Below, piece after piece: positions 8,038 to 16,006 of a stretch of 36,783 nucleotides of DNA. The translations under genes were made by a program, and so were the position numbers. Each line of letters starts with the position of its first letter. The first letter of the stretch is position 1. Source of the DNA: CAZLIC01 sp964559535 (GTDB lineage: Bacteria > Pseudomonadota > Alphaproteobacteria > Rhodobacterales > Rhodobacteraceae). Location: assembly GCA_964559535.1 (NCBI GenBank), contig CAZLIC010000038.1:1-36783 (forward strand), written 5' to 3'. The notes beneath the pieces were generated by a model. The model saw only the letters and a program-made list of their open reading frames with translations. It ran no database searches and was not told the DNA's origin.

Positions 8038-8526
8038 TCAGCCGGTTTCCGCGGTCGGGCGGTCGTGGTGCAAACCGTCGAAGTCGGACTTGCCCAGCGG
8101 CAGGCCTGCGGCGCGCAAGGCGGCGTAGCCCATGGTGAGGTGAAAGAAGAAGTTCGGAAGGGCGAAGCCATGCAGATAGTCGGCGGCGGTCTGGTCCAGC
8201 TCGGCTTCGCCGGCGCGGTGGCGGATGCGGCGGTCTTCCGCGCCCATGAATTCGGCAGGTTGCATGGCGCCCAGCATGGCGCGCGCCACCGCCAGCCGGG
8301 GGGCCAGCGCCTGCGGCAGGCTGGGAATGTCGCGCCCGGCCAGGGGGCAGGTGCCGCGCAGGGCAAAACCGGCCGCCATGGCGAACTGCTGCCCGGCCGG
8401 GAAGGCATCGGCAATGGTGGCCCGCGCCAAGAGGTCCGGCCCCGCAGCCTCGGCCATGCGGGCGGTGCGGCCGAGGTAATCCCGGAACACCGGGACCGAG
8501 GCGAGGTAGAGCGGCGGCGGCGGCAT
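8038..8526 (-). CDS. DUF1993-family protein
   Basis: A 162-residue protein matching DUF1993, a four-helix-bundle family related in shape to DinB-type proteins, without an assigned reaction. Diagnostic segments are YLASVPVFRDYLGR near the N-terminus, DAFPAGQQFAMAAGFAL, the EFMGAEDRRI stretch and the C-terminal LPNFFFHLTMGYAALR. The ATG at 8526 is chosen over one 90 bases upstream because the extra 30 residues (cysteine- and arginine-rich) are not family-like. The gene is divergent from the cyclase fusion gene across about 137 bases. Confidence 0.85.
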   Translation of the reverse strand: MPPPPLYLASVPVFRDYLGRTARMAEAAGPDLLARATIADAFPAGQQFAMAAGFALRGTCPLAGRDIPSLPQALAPRLAVARAMLGAMQPAEFMGAEDRRIRHRAGEAELDQTAADYLHGFALPNFFFHLTMGYAALRAAGLPLGKSDFDGLHHDRPTAETG

Positions 8527-8663
8527 CGTCCGGCCCCTGTTTGGGTTGCCGCAGCATGGGGCGCGGATGCACAGCGGGCAACGGTTCTGCGCACCGAGGC
8601 ATTGGTTGACAGGCAAGGTGCGGCTGCGGCACCCATGCAGGGCGCTACGGACAGGAGGACGGG

Positions 8664-10352
8664 ATGACGGCTGTGCCGGTTGCCGCGGCGCCCGCGGGGC
8701 TTTGGGGCGGGATCACCTGGTCGAAGGCGCGGCTTGTCAGCGGGCTGATCCTGTTTTCCTTCGCCGCGCTGCATTTCTGGAACCACGCGCTGGGCCTGTG
8801 GTCGCTGGAGGTGATGGAGGCGGCGCGCGACTGGCGGGTGATGGTGACGCGCAGCCTGCCGGGCACCGCGGTTCTGGTGACCGCGGCTCTGCTGCACGCG
8901 GGGCTGGGACTTGCCAAGTTCATCCGCACGCGCAGCGGGCGCATCGGCTGGCGCAACCTGGTGCAATTGGCCTTCGGGCTGCTGATTCCGCTGTGGCTGA
9001 TCCGCCATGTGTGGGATCTGCGGGGCGCCGAAGCGCTGTTCGGGTTCGAGACGAACTATCACTATGCGCTGTGGGGGCTGTACCCGATCGAGGCGGTGAA
9101 CCTGGCGGTCCTGATGGGGCTGGTGTGGGGGCACGGCTGCATAGGTGTGCATCGCTGGCTGGCGTTCCGCCCCTGGTACCGGCGCACGCTGTGGCTGTGG
9201 CAGGGCGTGGCCATCCTGACGCCTGCGCTGGCCTTTGCCGGGTTCGTCACGGCGGCCCGCGCGCTGAAGGCGGCAAAGCTGTACAAGAATCCGTTCAAGC
9301 CCGGTGAGTTCGACATCCTGGTGGCCAACATCAAGGCCTGGGAGACGGGCTATCTGGTTCTGCTGGGCGCGGCCTTCGTGCTGTGGGCGGGGCTTGTGGT
9401 GGTGGGGCGGCTGCGGCCGCGGGTGGCGGTGCGCTATGCCGGGGGCGGGGTGGTGCAGGCGCCGCGCGGCATGACGCTGCTGGAAATCAGTCGGGCGAAC
9501 CGGGTGCCGCATGCCAGCGTCTGCGGCGGGCGGGCGCGCTGTTCGACCTGCCGGGTGCGGGTGCTGGAGGGTGCGGGCGACCTGCCCGAGGTGGCCGAGA
9601 CCGAGGCGCAGGTGTTGCGCCGCGTCGGCGCGCCCGACAATGTGCGGCTGGCCTGCCAGCTGCGCCCGCAGAAGGACCTGACCGTGTCCACCCTGATGCC
9701 CGCGGGCATGGACGCCGCGCGCGGCGTGCCGCTGGACCGCTACCTGTGGGGGGTCGAGCAGGAGGTGACGCTGCTGTTTGCCGACATGCGGGGCTTCACC
9801 AAGATGTCCGAGGGCAAGCTGCCTTTCGATACCGTGTTCATCCTGAACCAGTTCCTGGGGCGGCTGGCCGAGGCCATTCAGGATTCGGGCGGGTTCGTGG
9901 ACAAGTTCATGGGTGACGGGATCATGGCGATCTTCGGGATGGAGACATCCACCGAGACCGGCGCGCGGCAGGCCATTGCCGCGGCGCGCGCCATGGGGGG
10001 CGTGCTGGCGGGGCTGAACCAGTCACTGCGCGAAGAAATCGGGCAGCCGCTGGCCATGGGCATTGGCGTGCACACCGGCCCGGCGATCCTGGGCCGCATC
10101 GGGGCGGCGCACCGCGGCGATGCGGCGCCGCGGATCACCGCGCTGGGCGAGACGGTGAACCTGGCCAGCCGCCTGGAAAGCCTGACCAAGGAACTGGGTG
10201 TCGAGGCGGTGGTGTCGGATGCCTGCATGACCGCTGCAGGGGCGATGCCGGGCGAAGGGATCGAGAAGCAGGCGGTCGAGGTGCGCGGGCTGACCGTTCC
10301 GGTGGCGGTATGGGCCGCGCGCCGCGCGGTGGACCTGCCGGAGAGCCGGTAA
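8664..10352 (+). CDS. Membrane-anchored ferredoxin-adenylate cyclase fusion (redox-type class III cyclase)
   Basis: A 562-residue three-part protein. Residues 1-255 are a multi-helix membrane anchor resembling succinate dehydrogenase cytochrome b subunits, with histidines in or near helices (FAALHFWNHALG, AALLHAGLG, LIRHVWD, WGHGCIGVH) that could ligate b-type haem. Residues 265-340 are a plant-type 2Fe-2S ferredoxin domain with C287, C293, C296 and C331. Residues 350-550 are a class III cyclase: metal aspartates D374 and D418, substrate-selecting K414 and T492 (the Lys/Thr pair of class IIIb adenylate cyclases), and transition-state N499 and R503. All catalytic residues are present, so cAMP production from ATP is expected. 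A diheme-anchored, quinone-responsive cyclase (CyaC) is, as I recall, known from Sinorhizobium meliloti. Ribosome site AGGAGG at 8653-8658; TTGACA at 8606-8611 could be a -35. Confidence 0.92.
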   Translation: MTAVPVAAAPAGLWGGITWSKARLVSGLILFSFAALHFWNHALGLWSLEVMEAARDWRVMVTRSLPGTAVLVTAALLHAGLGLAKFIRTRSGRIGWRNLVQLAFGLLIPLWLIRHVWDLRGAEALFGFETNYHYALWGLYPIEAVNLAVLMGLVWGHGCIGVHRWLAFRPWYRRTLWLWQGVAILTPALAFAGFVTAARALKAAKLYKNPFKPGEFDILVANIKAWETGYLVLLGAAFVLWAGLVVVGRLRPRVAVRYAGGGVVQAPRGMTLLEISRANRVPHASVCGGRARCSTCRVRVLEGAGDLPEVAETEAQVLRRVGAPDNVRLACQLRPQKDLTVSTLMPAGMDAARGVPLDRYLWGVEQEVTLLFADMRGFTKMSEGKLPFDTVFILNQFLGRLAEAIQDSGGFVDKFMGDGIMAIFGMETSTETGARQAIAAARAMGGVLAGLNQSLREEIGQPLAMGIGVHTGPAILGRIGAAHRGDAAPRITALGETVNLASRLESLTKELGVEAVVSDACMTAAGAMPGEGIEKQAVEVRGLTVPVAVWAARRAVDLPESR

Positions 10353-10394
10353 GGCGGGGCGCGCAACGGCGGGCCAAGACGCCCCCCCACCCCA

Positions 10395-10419
10395 TCCCTC
10401 CCCCTCAAGGGGGGAGGGA
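10395..10419. terminator. Hairpin between convergent cyclase and DUF1989 genes
   Basis: Perfect 10-base arms TCCCTCCCCC (10395-10404) and GGGGGAGGGA (10410-10419) around a 5-base loop. It sits between two convergent stop codons and can serve both strands. The pyrimidine-rich flank before it (C-runs with ACCCCA) looks like the dispersed hairpin elements found in many GC-rich proteobacterial genomes, so it may also be one copy of a genomic repeat. Confidence 0.6.
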
Positions 10420-10467
10420 GGCGCCCAAGACTGCGGGCGGGAGAGAACGGCAAGCGTAAGGTGCGGC

Positions 10468-11316
10468 CTACCGCCCGTGCGTGCGGTCGTACCCGTTGGG
10501 CGGCGGGCTGTGCCAGGTGCCCAGCGCGGCGGCCGGTGTTTCGAACACCTCGACCAGCAGCGGGTGGCAGGCGGCGTGGTCCGAGGAATGTTCCGCCGAA
10601 CAGTCGCCCCCCGGACATGCCGACAATGCGCCCAAGAGTGGCACTTCGGCGAAGAATTCGATGTGGTCGCCCGGCCGCACCGGGCTGGCCTTCATGAAGT
10701 ACTGCCCGGTGTCGCGGGTAAAGCCGGTGCACATGAACACGTTCAGCACGTCATGCACATGCGCCTCGGCCTGGTGCAGGGGCATTCCGGTGGCGTCCGA
10801 CAGGGCGCGCGTCAGGTTGGAGTGGCAGCAGTGGTGATACATGCCGCCGGACAAGAGCCGGTGCGTGTAGGGATCGCAGCGCGTGCCGATCACATCGTGC
10901 ACCGACCCGCCGAAGCTGTCCTTGCCGTACCATCCCAGCGTGTCGGCCACGATGGTGGCCATGGGGCGCAGGGTGGGGAAAGAGGACCACAGCCGGTGGC
11001 CCGTGGTGACGTGGGTGCCGTGCAGGGCCCGGGTCTTTCCCGAGTAGAACCGTTCGGTCAGGTCGTCGGCGTGCCAGAGGTTGAGATCGCCCACCTGCGG
11101 CCCCTCGACCGACGAGATGCGGAAGAAGCCCCCGGTCGGAACCCTGAAGGTGGCGGCCTCGCGCGGGGGGACCTTCACCTCGGCGACCTTGACCGCCTGC
11201 TGGCGGAAGGCGTCATAGCTTGGCAGGTCAGGCTGCGGCAGGGTTTCGACCGGGTAGCAGATCACGGGCCGGATGGCGCGCCGGGCGGTGGCGTCGGCGG
11301 GTTCGGCAGGTGTCAC
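10468..11316 (-). CDS. DUF1989 (urea carboxylase-associated) family protein
   Basis: A 282-residue DUF1989 protein. The family often lies next to urea carboxylase or amino-acid import genes and is annotated as urea-carboxylase-associated; here no such partner is present. Typical segments are FRISSVEGPQVGDLNLW, the GTRCDPYTHRLLSGG stretch with a nearby cluster of His and Cys (YHHCCHSN), and the C-terminal VEVFETPAAALGTW. The His/Cys-rich centre suggests a bound metal, but this is inference. The start at 11316 is GTG, preceded by AAAGG. The gene is divergent from the DUF3095 gene, with 222 bases between them in which I see no other gene. Confidence 0.85.
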   Translation of the reverse strand: MTPAEPADATARRAIRPVICYPVETLPQPDLPSYDAFRQQAVKVAEVKVPPREAATFRVPTGGFFRISSVEGPQVGDLNLWHADDLTERFYSGKTRALHGTHVTTGHRLWSSFPTLRPMATIVADTLGWYGKDSFGGSVHDVIGTRCDPYTHRLLSGGMYHHCCHSNLTRALSDATGMPLHQAEAHVHDVLNVFMCTGFTRDTGQYFMKASPVRPGDHIEFFAEVPLLGALSACPGGDCSAEHSSDHAACHPLLVEVFETPAAALGTWHSPPPNGYDRTHGR

Positions 11317-11538
11317 GGAGGGGCCTTTCGCCGGGAATCCCGGCCTTGCTGCAGCGTTTCCGCAGGGTTGCCCGGCAAAGCGGGCCGATCAAGTGCAATT
11401 CGCGCAGGCGCGGCGGACCCCGCCCGGTCTTGCCGCTGCCTTTGTGCGCGCGCTGGCAGGACATCAGGGTGGATGAGGCCCGCGTGCGCCGATGTCGTGA
11501 CACGCGACAGTGCGGGGCGGAGGTGCTAGCTATGATGA

Positions 11539-12681
11539 ATGGATACGACAAACATGTTTCTGGAAGGCCTTCCCGCCTTTGCCGCGTTCGAGGATGTGGC
11601 CGATGCCGGGCGCTACGCACCTTTGCCCGATGGGTGGGCGCTGGCGGTGGCTGACGTGGTGTCTTCGACTGCGGCCATCGCGGCGGGCAAGTACAAGATG
11701 GTGAACATGGCCGCCGCCGCGGTCATCACCGCCATCCTGAACGCGCTGGGGCGCAAGGACTTTCCCTTCGTGTTCGGGGGCGACGGGGCGGCCGTGGCGG
11801 TGCCGCCCGAAGGGCTGGACAAGGCACGTCAGGCGCTGGCCGAAGCCGCGCGCTGGATTTCCGAGGATCTGGAGTTGACCATGCGCGTGGCGCTGGTGCC
11901 GGTGGCGGCGGTGCGTGCGGCGGGACTGGACGTGCAGGTGGCGCGGTTCCGTCCGAACGACGATGTGTCCTATGCGATGTTCGCCGGTGGCGGGTCGGCC
12001 TGGGCCGAGGGGCAGATGAAGGCGGGTGCCTTTGCTGTTGACCCCGCGCCACCGGGTGCCCGCCCCGACCTTGAAGGGCTGTCCTGCAGATGGGATCCGG
12101 TGAAGTCGCAGCGGGGTCAGATCGTTTCGCTGATCGCGCTGCCAACCGACGCATCGCGCCTTGATGCCTTCCGGGCTCTGGTGGCCGAGGTGGTGGCGAT
12201 TGCGGGCCGGGGCGGGGAGGCGGGCAATCCGCTGCCGATGCGCGGCCCGGATCCGGTGCTGAGCTTCGCGGGGGCGGCCGTCGAGGAAAAGGCCGTCGGC
12301 AACCGGGCGCAGCCCGGGGTCGCGCGGCGGAAGGCCATGAAAGAGATATTCCTGTCCTGGCTGTTGCACCGCACGGGCCTGCGGCCCGGCGGTTTCGATG
12401 CGCGCCGCTATGCGCGCGAGGTCGCCGCCAACAGCGATTTCCGCAAGTTCGATGACGGGCTGAAGATGACCATCGACATCGATGCCTTCGGGCTTTCCGA
12501 GATGCGTGCGATTCTGGACCGCGCGGCAACGGCAGGCGTTTGCCGCTATGGCCTGCATGCGCAGTCGTCGGCCATCGTCACCTGCCTGGTGCCCGACTTC
12601 ATGAAGCGCGACCACATGCACTTTGTGGACGGGGCAGAAGGCGGCTATGCGCGGGCGGCATCGATGTTGAAAACCAGGTAA
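11539..12681 (+). CDS. DUF3095-family protein with a divergent class III cyclase-like palm domain
   Basis: A 380-residue DUF3095 protein of unknown function, first of a four-gene collinear set. By eye, residues 34-90 resemble the palm of class III nucleotide cyclases: an Asp in AVADVVSST (D39), a helix through residues 55-70, then FVFGGDGAA with D82. The 43-residue spacing matches the 44 residues between the two metal aspartates of the cyclase at 8664-10352. The adenine-selecting lysine is missing (V78 in its place), and I find no clear Asn/Arg transition-state pair, so it may use another substrate or only bind nucleotide. The GGAGGT ribosome site at 11519-11524 is rather far from the ATG, and two out-of-frame ATGs (11532, 11535) precede it, which may lower expression. 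Confidence 0.82.
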   Translation: MDTTNMFLEGLPAFAAFEDVADAGRYAPLPDGWALAVADVVSSTAAIAAGKYKMVNMAAAAVITAILNALGRKDFPFVFGGDGAAVAVPPEGLDKARQALAEAARWISEDLELTMRVALVPVAAVRAAGLDVQVARFRPNDDVSYAMFAGGGSAWAEGQMKAGAFAVDPAPPGARPDLEGLSCRWDPVKSQRGQIVSLIALPTDASRLDAFRALVAEVVAIAGRGGEAGNPLPMRGPDPVLSFAGAAVEEKAVGNRAQPGVARRKAMKEIFLSWLLHRTGLRPGGFDARRYAREVAANSDFRKFDDGLKMTIDIDAFGLSEMRAILDRAATAGVCRYGLHAQSSAIVTCLVPDFMKRDHMHFVDGAEGGYARAASMLKTR

Positions 12682-12718
12682 GGCTGCTTGATCGGGCGTG
12701 ATTACTACGATTGAGTAG

Positions 12719-12749
12719 CCGGGCCTGTAACGACCCGGCGGAGGCCCGG
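12719..12749 (+). promoter_or_regulatory. Alternative stems over the ribosome site of the ABC-like gene
   Basis: CCGGGCC at 12719-12725 can pair with GGCCCGG at 12743-12749, which would cover part of the GGAGG ribosome site (12740-12744). The same left arm can instead pair its CCGGG with CCCGG at 12734-12738, leaving the site open. The two pairings are mutually exclusive. This could limit or modulate translation of the ABC-like protein relative to DUF3095; a chance GC-rich structure is possible. Confidence 0.35.
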
Positions 12750-12756
12750 ACGCCCG

Positions 12757-15465
12757 ATGATCGACCCGAGCCTTTCGCGCTACATCTGGACCCACACGCG
12801 CGCCCAGCAGGTCTGGGTGCTGATCGTCGTGTTGATGTCCATGATTCCCTATTTCATGTCGTTCGACCTGCCGAAGCAGATCGTGAACGGCCCGATTCAG
12901 GGCGCGGGGTTCGACAGCCCCGGCACGACGCAGCTGTTCATGCACCTGACGGTGAACCTGCCGGGGCTTGGCGAGGTGACGCTGTTTCCCGGCGTGGAGC
13001 TTGGGCGCGAGGGGATGCTGTTCGCCCTTTCGGGCGTGTTCCTGATGCTGGTCATCATCAACGGGCTCTTCAAGTTCTACATCAACACCTACAAGGGCCG
13101 GATGGGCGAGCGGCTTTTGCGCCGCCTGCGCTATGCGCTGGTGGACAATGTCCTGCGGTTTCCGCCCTCGGTGTTCAAGCGGCTGAAGCCTGCGGAAGTG
13201 GCCAGCATGGTGAAGGACGAGGTCGAGCCGATGGGTGGCTTTGCCGGCGATGCCTTCGTGACGCCCGTGTTCCTGGGCGGGCAGGCGATCACGGCCGCGG
13301 CGTTCATCTTCGTGCAGTCGGTGCAACTGGGCCTGGTGACGATGTTCATGGTGGGGGTGCAGTTCTTCATCATTCCGCGGTTGCGCCGACGCCTTCTGGT
13401 CCTGGGGCGCGAACGCCAGCTGACGGCGCGGCAGCTGGCCGGCCGCGTGAGCGAGATCGTCGAGGGGATCAACACCGTCCGCACCTATGGCGCGACGAAC
13501 TGGGAACGCGCGGACATCGCCTCGCGCCTTGGCCGCATCTTCAAGATCCGGTTCGACATCTACCAGTGGAAGTTCCTGGTCAAGTTCATCAACAACTTCC
13601 TGGCCTCGCTGACCCCGTTCTTCTTCTACTCGGTCGGCGGGTTCCTGGCGCTGCGCGGGCACCTGGACATCGGGCAGCTGGTGGCGGTGATCGGCGCCTA
13701 CAAGGACTTGCCGGGGCCGCTGAAAGAGCTGATCGACTGGGACCAGAACCGGCAGGACGTGCAGGTGAAATACCAGGCGGTGGTCCAGCAGTTTGCGGTT
13801 GACGGGCTGATCGACCCGGCGCTGCAGACGCCCGACCTGAATCCGGCGACCATGCCGCAGCCGCTGGCAACGGTCAACCTGGGTGTGGTCGATGACACCG
13901 GTGCGGCCAGCCTGACGGGTGTGAACTTCCAGCTGCATGCCGAAGAATCGGTTGCGGTGCTGGGCGCGGCCGGGGCCGGGGCGGATATCCTGGCCGAGGC
14001 GCTGGTGCGGGTGACATGGCCGACCTCGGGCAAGGTTGTCGCGGGCGAGAAAGACCTGCTGGGACTGCCCGATTCGCTTGCTGCCCGGTCGATCACCTAT
14101 GCCGGGCCGGATGCGTTCTTTGTTTTCGGCACGGTGCGCGAGAACCTGGTGTACGGCCTGCGCCACGCGCCGCTGTCCGAGGCGGCCTACCAAGGTGATG
14201 CCGCGCGCCGTCGCGCCTGGGAAGTTTCCGAGGCACGGCTTGCGGGCAACCCGGATTTTGACCTGAACAGCGACTGGATCGACTATCGCTCGGCCGGGAT
14301 TGCCGGGCCCGACGCCCTGTCCGGCGCGCTGCGGACGGTCATGGATACGGTGGGACTGACACGCGACATCCAGGACCTTGCGCTGCGGTCGCCCGTCGAG
14401 CCGGGTACCCATGGTGACCTAAGCGCGCGCATCGTCGCGCTGCGCGACGACCTGCGGGAACAGCTGCGCGGGCAGGGACTGGCCGACCTTGTGGTGCCGT
14501 TCGAGCCGGGCAGCTACAACACCGAGGCGACGGTGTTTGACAACCTTCTGTTCGGCAACCCGCGCGTGCCCGAACTGCAGGCAGGCAAGATTGCACAGCA
14601 CCCGGTGTTCAATGCGGTGCTGGACCGCGACGGACTGGGCAACCGCCTGGCCGCGATGGGGCAGGCGATTGCGATGAACGGGGTGGAACTGTTCGGCGAC
14701 CTTCCGGCCGACCATCCGCTGTTCACCCAGCAGAACCTGATTGTTGCCGACGACATTCCGGAGTTGCGGGTTCTGCTGCAACGGCTGGAACGGGCGGGCG
14801 GGTCGCCCTCGGCGGATGACCGCGTGGCGCTGATCCGGCTGACCTTTCCCTATGTCGAGCCGCGCCACCGCTTTGGCCTGATGACGCGGGACCTGTCCGA
14901 AGCGATCGTGGGTTTCCGGCGCGCTTTTGCCGAGGCGCTGCCCGAGGCTGCAAGAGCCGACATCGAGGCCTTCGATCCGGCCCGCTACATGCCTTCCGCA
15001 AGCTTGCTGGACAACCTCTTGTTCGGGCGTGTCAGCCAGAAGTACCGCGATGGATCAGAGCGGGTGTATGCAGCCGTCATGGCGCTGCTGCCCGCCGCCG
15101 GGCTGGACGACGAGGTGCTGGACGTGGGGCTGGATTTCCACGTGGGCCAGGGCGGCAAGCGGCTGACAGCGTCGCAACGGCAGAAGCTGGCGCTGGCACG
15201 CGCCTTGCTGCGGAAGTCGGACTACTATGTGCTGAACCGCCCGCTGTCGGCGCTGGATCCGCGCACGCACGAGCAGGCCGTGCAGTCCGTGGTGGCGCGG
15301 TTGCGGGGGCAGGGGGCAGGGCTTTTGTGGGTGTTGCCTTCGGCCGGACCAGCGATGCAGTTCGACCGGGTTGCGGTGTTTGCCGAAGGGCGGCTGGCGG
15401 AGACGGGCAATCCCGCGCAGCTGGCCGAAAGAAACGGTATCTTCGCGGACATGATCAAGTCATAA
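12757..15465 (+). CDS. ABC exporter-like membrane protein with degenerate ATPase motifs and a long insert
   Basis: 902 residues, far longer than a half-transporter (about 600). Residues 1-330 form a type I exporter membrane domain with about five or six helices (near 19-36, 87-107, 168-187, 191-207, 279-298) and the normal coupling segment EIVEGINTVRTYGA. The nucleotide-binding part from about 370 is altered at each key motif: Walker A is GAAGAGAD (403-410, Lys and Ser/Thr replaced by A409 and D410); the signature is LTASQ (803-807); Walker B Asp-Glu is N827-R828; the H-loop position is P861. The D-loop SALD (831-834) survives. About 350 extra residues separate the first part from the signature. 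They contain repeats of the post-Q-loop motif: GTVRENLVYG (458-467), ATVFDNLLFG (591-600) and ASLLDNLLFG (748-757). ATP hydrolysis looks impossible as written; a sensory or scaffold role is inferred. Confidence 0.88.
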   Translation: MIDPSLSRYIWTHTRAQQVWVLIVVLMSMIPYFMSFDLPKQIVNGPIQGAGFDSPGTTQLFMHLTVNLPGLGEVTLFPGVELGREGMLFALSGVFLMLVIINGLFKFYINTYKGRMGERLLRRLRYALVDNVLRFPPSVFKRLKPAEVASMVKDEVEPMGGFAGDAFVTPVFLGGQAITAAAFIFVQSVQLGLVTMFMVGVQFFIIPRLRRRLLVLGRERQLTARQLAGRVSEIVEGINTVRTYGATNWERADIASRLGRIFKIRFDIYQWKFLVKFINNFLASLTPFFFYSVGGFLALRGHLDIGQLVAVIGAYKDLPGPLKELIDWDQNRQDVQVKYQAVVQQFAVDGLIDPALQTPDLNPATMPQPLATVNLGVVDDTGAASLTGVNFQLHAEESVAVLGAAGAGADILAEALVRVTWPTSGKVVAGEKDLLGLPDSLAARSITYAGPDAFFVFGTVRENLVYGLRHAPLSEAAYQGDAARRRAWEVSEARLAGNPDFDLNSDWIDYRSAGIAGPDALSGALRTVMDTVGLTRDIQDLALRSPVEPGTHGDLSARIVALRDDLREQLRGQGLADLVVPFEPGSYNTEATVFDNLLFGNPRVPELQAGKIAQHPVFNAVLDRDGLGNRLAAMGQAIAMNGVELFGDLPADHPLFTQQNLIVADDIPELRVLLQRLERAGGSPSADDRVALIRLTFPYVEPRHRFGLMTRDLSEAIVGFRRAFAEALPEAARADIEAFDPARYMPSASLLDNLLFGRVSQKYRDGSERVYAAVMALLPAAGLDDEVLDVGLDFHVGQGGKRLTASQRQKLALARALLRKSDYYVLNRPLSALDPRTHEQAVQSVVARLRGQGAGLLWVLPSAGPAMQFDRVAVFAEGRLAETGNPAQLAERNGIFADMIKS

Positions 15466-15510
15466 TCCTGCGAAACAGTCGGGCACAGAACGGCGGAAAG
15501 GACGAAACTG

Positions 15511-15981
15511 ATGGAAGCGCCGCTGAATGAGGAAGTAAGGGTGCTGCGGCAGGTTCCGCTGTTTGCCGGCGTATCGCCGCCGCGGCTGAAGCTTCTGGCC
15601 TTTTCGTCCGAACGGGTGACCTACCGTCCGGGCGATGTGCTGTGCCTGCAGGGCGATGCGGGGGATGCGGCCTTTGTCATCCTGTCGGGCAGGGCGGATG
15701 TGCTGGTGGACAGCCCCAAGGGCCAAAGCCGCGTGGCCGAACTGGGCGAGAATGCTGTGGTGGGCGAGATTGCCATCCTGTGCGACACGGCGCGCACCGC
15801 CACCGTGAAGGCGGCCACCCAGGTGGAGGCGCTGCGCATTGCCAAGGAGAACTTCATCAAGCTGATGCTGGACTTCCCCGAGATGACCATCGAAGTCATG
15901 CGCGTGCTCGCTGACCGGCTGACGCGCACCACGGCCGAGCTTGCAACAGCGCGGGCGCGTCTGGATCTGGCAAAGAACTGA
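15511..15981 (+). CDS. Stand-alone cyclic-nucleotide-binding protein
   Basis: A 156-residue protein consisting of one cyclic-nucleotide-binding (CAP_ED) beta-barrel and a C-terminal helix, with no DNA-binding domain. The beta-barrel begins at about residue 14 (VPLFAGVSPPRLKLLA) and the phosphate-binding cassette is intact: VVGEIAILCDTARTATV, with G85, E86 (ribose contact) and R95 (phosphate contact). It should therefore bind cAMP or cGMP. The C-terminal helix RVLADRLTRTTAELATARARL could form a coiled coil or dock on a partner, plausibly the ABC-like protein encoded 45 bases upstream. A good AAAGGA ribosome site precedes the ATG. It does not look like a Crp/Fnr regulator because the helix-turn-helix part is absent. 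Confidence 0.9.
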   Translation: MEAPLNEEVRVLRQVPLFAGVSPPRLKLLAFSSERVTYRPGDVLCLQGDAGDAAFVILSGRADVLVDSPKGQSRVAELGENAVVGEIAILCDTARTATVKAATQVEALRIAKENFIKLMLDFPEMTIEVMRVLADRLTRTTAELATARARLDLAKN

Positions 15982-16006
15982 TCTTGCCGATGCCCCGGGG
16001 CACCGC

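Noticed and set aside
11530..14412. A 960-codon open frame on the minus strand across DUF3095 and the ABC-like gene
   Set aside because: It is the antisense of two well-supported plus-strand genes, is rich in Arg, His, Gln and Pro, and shows no family motif; long shadows are expected at this GC content.
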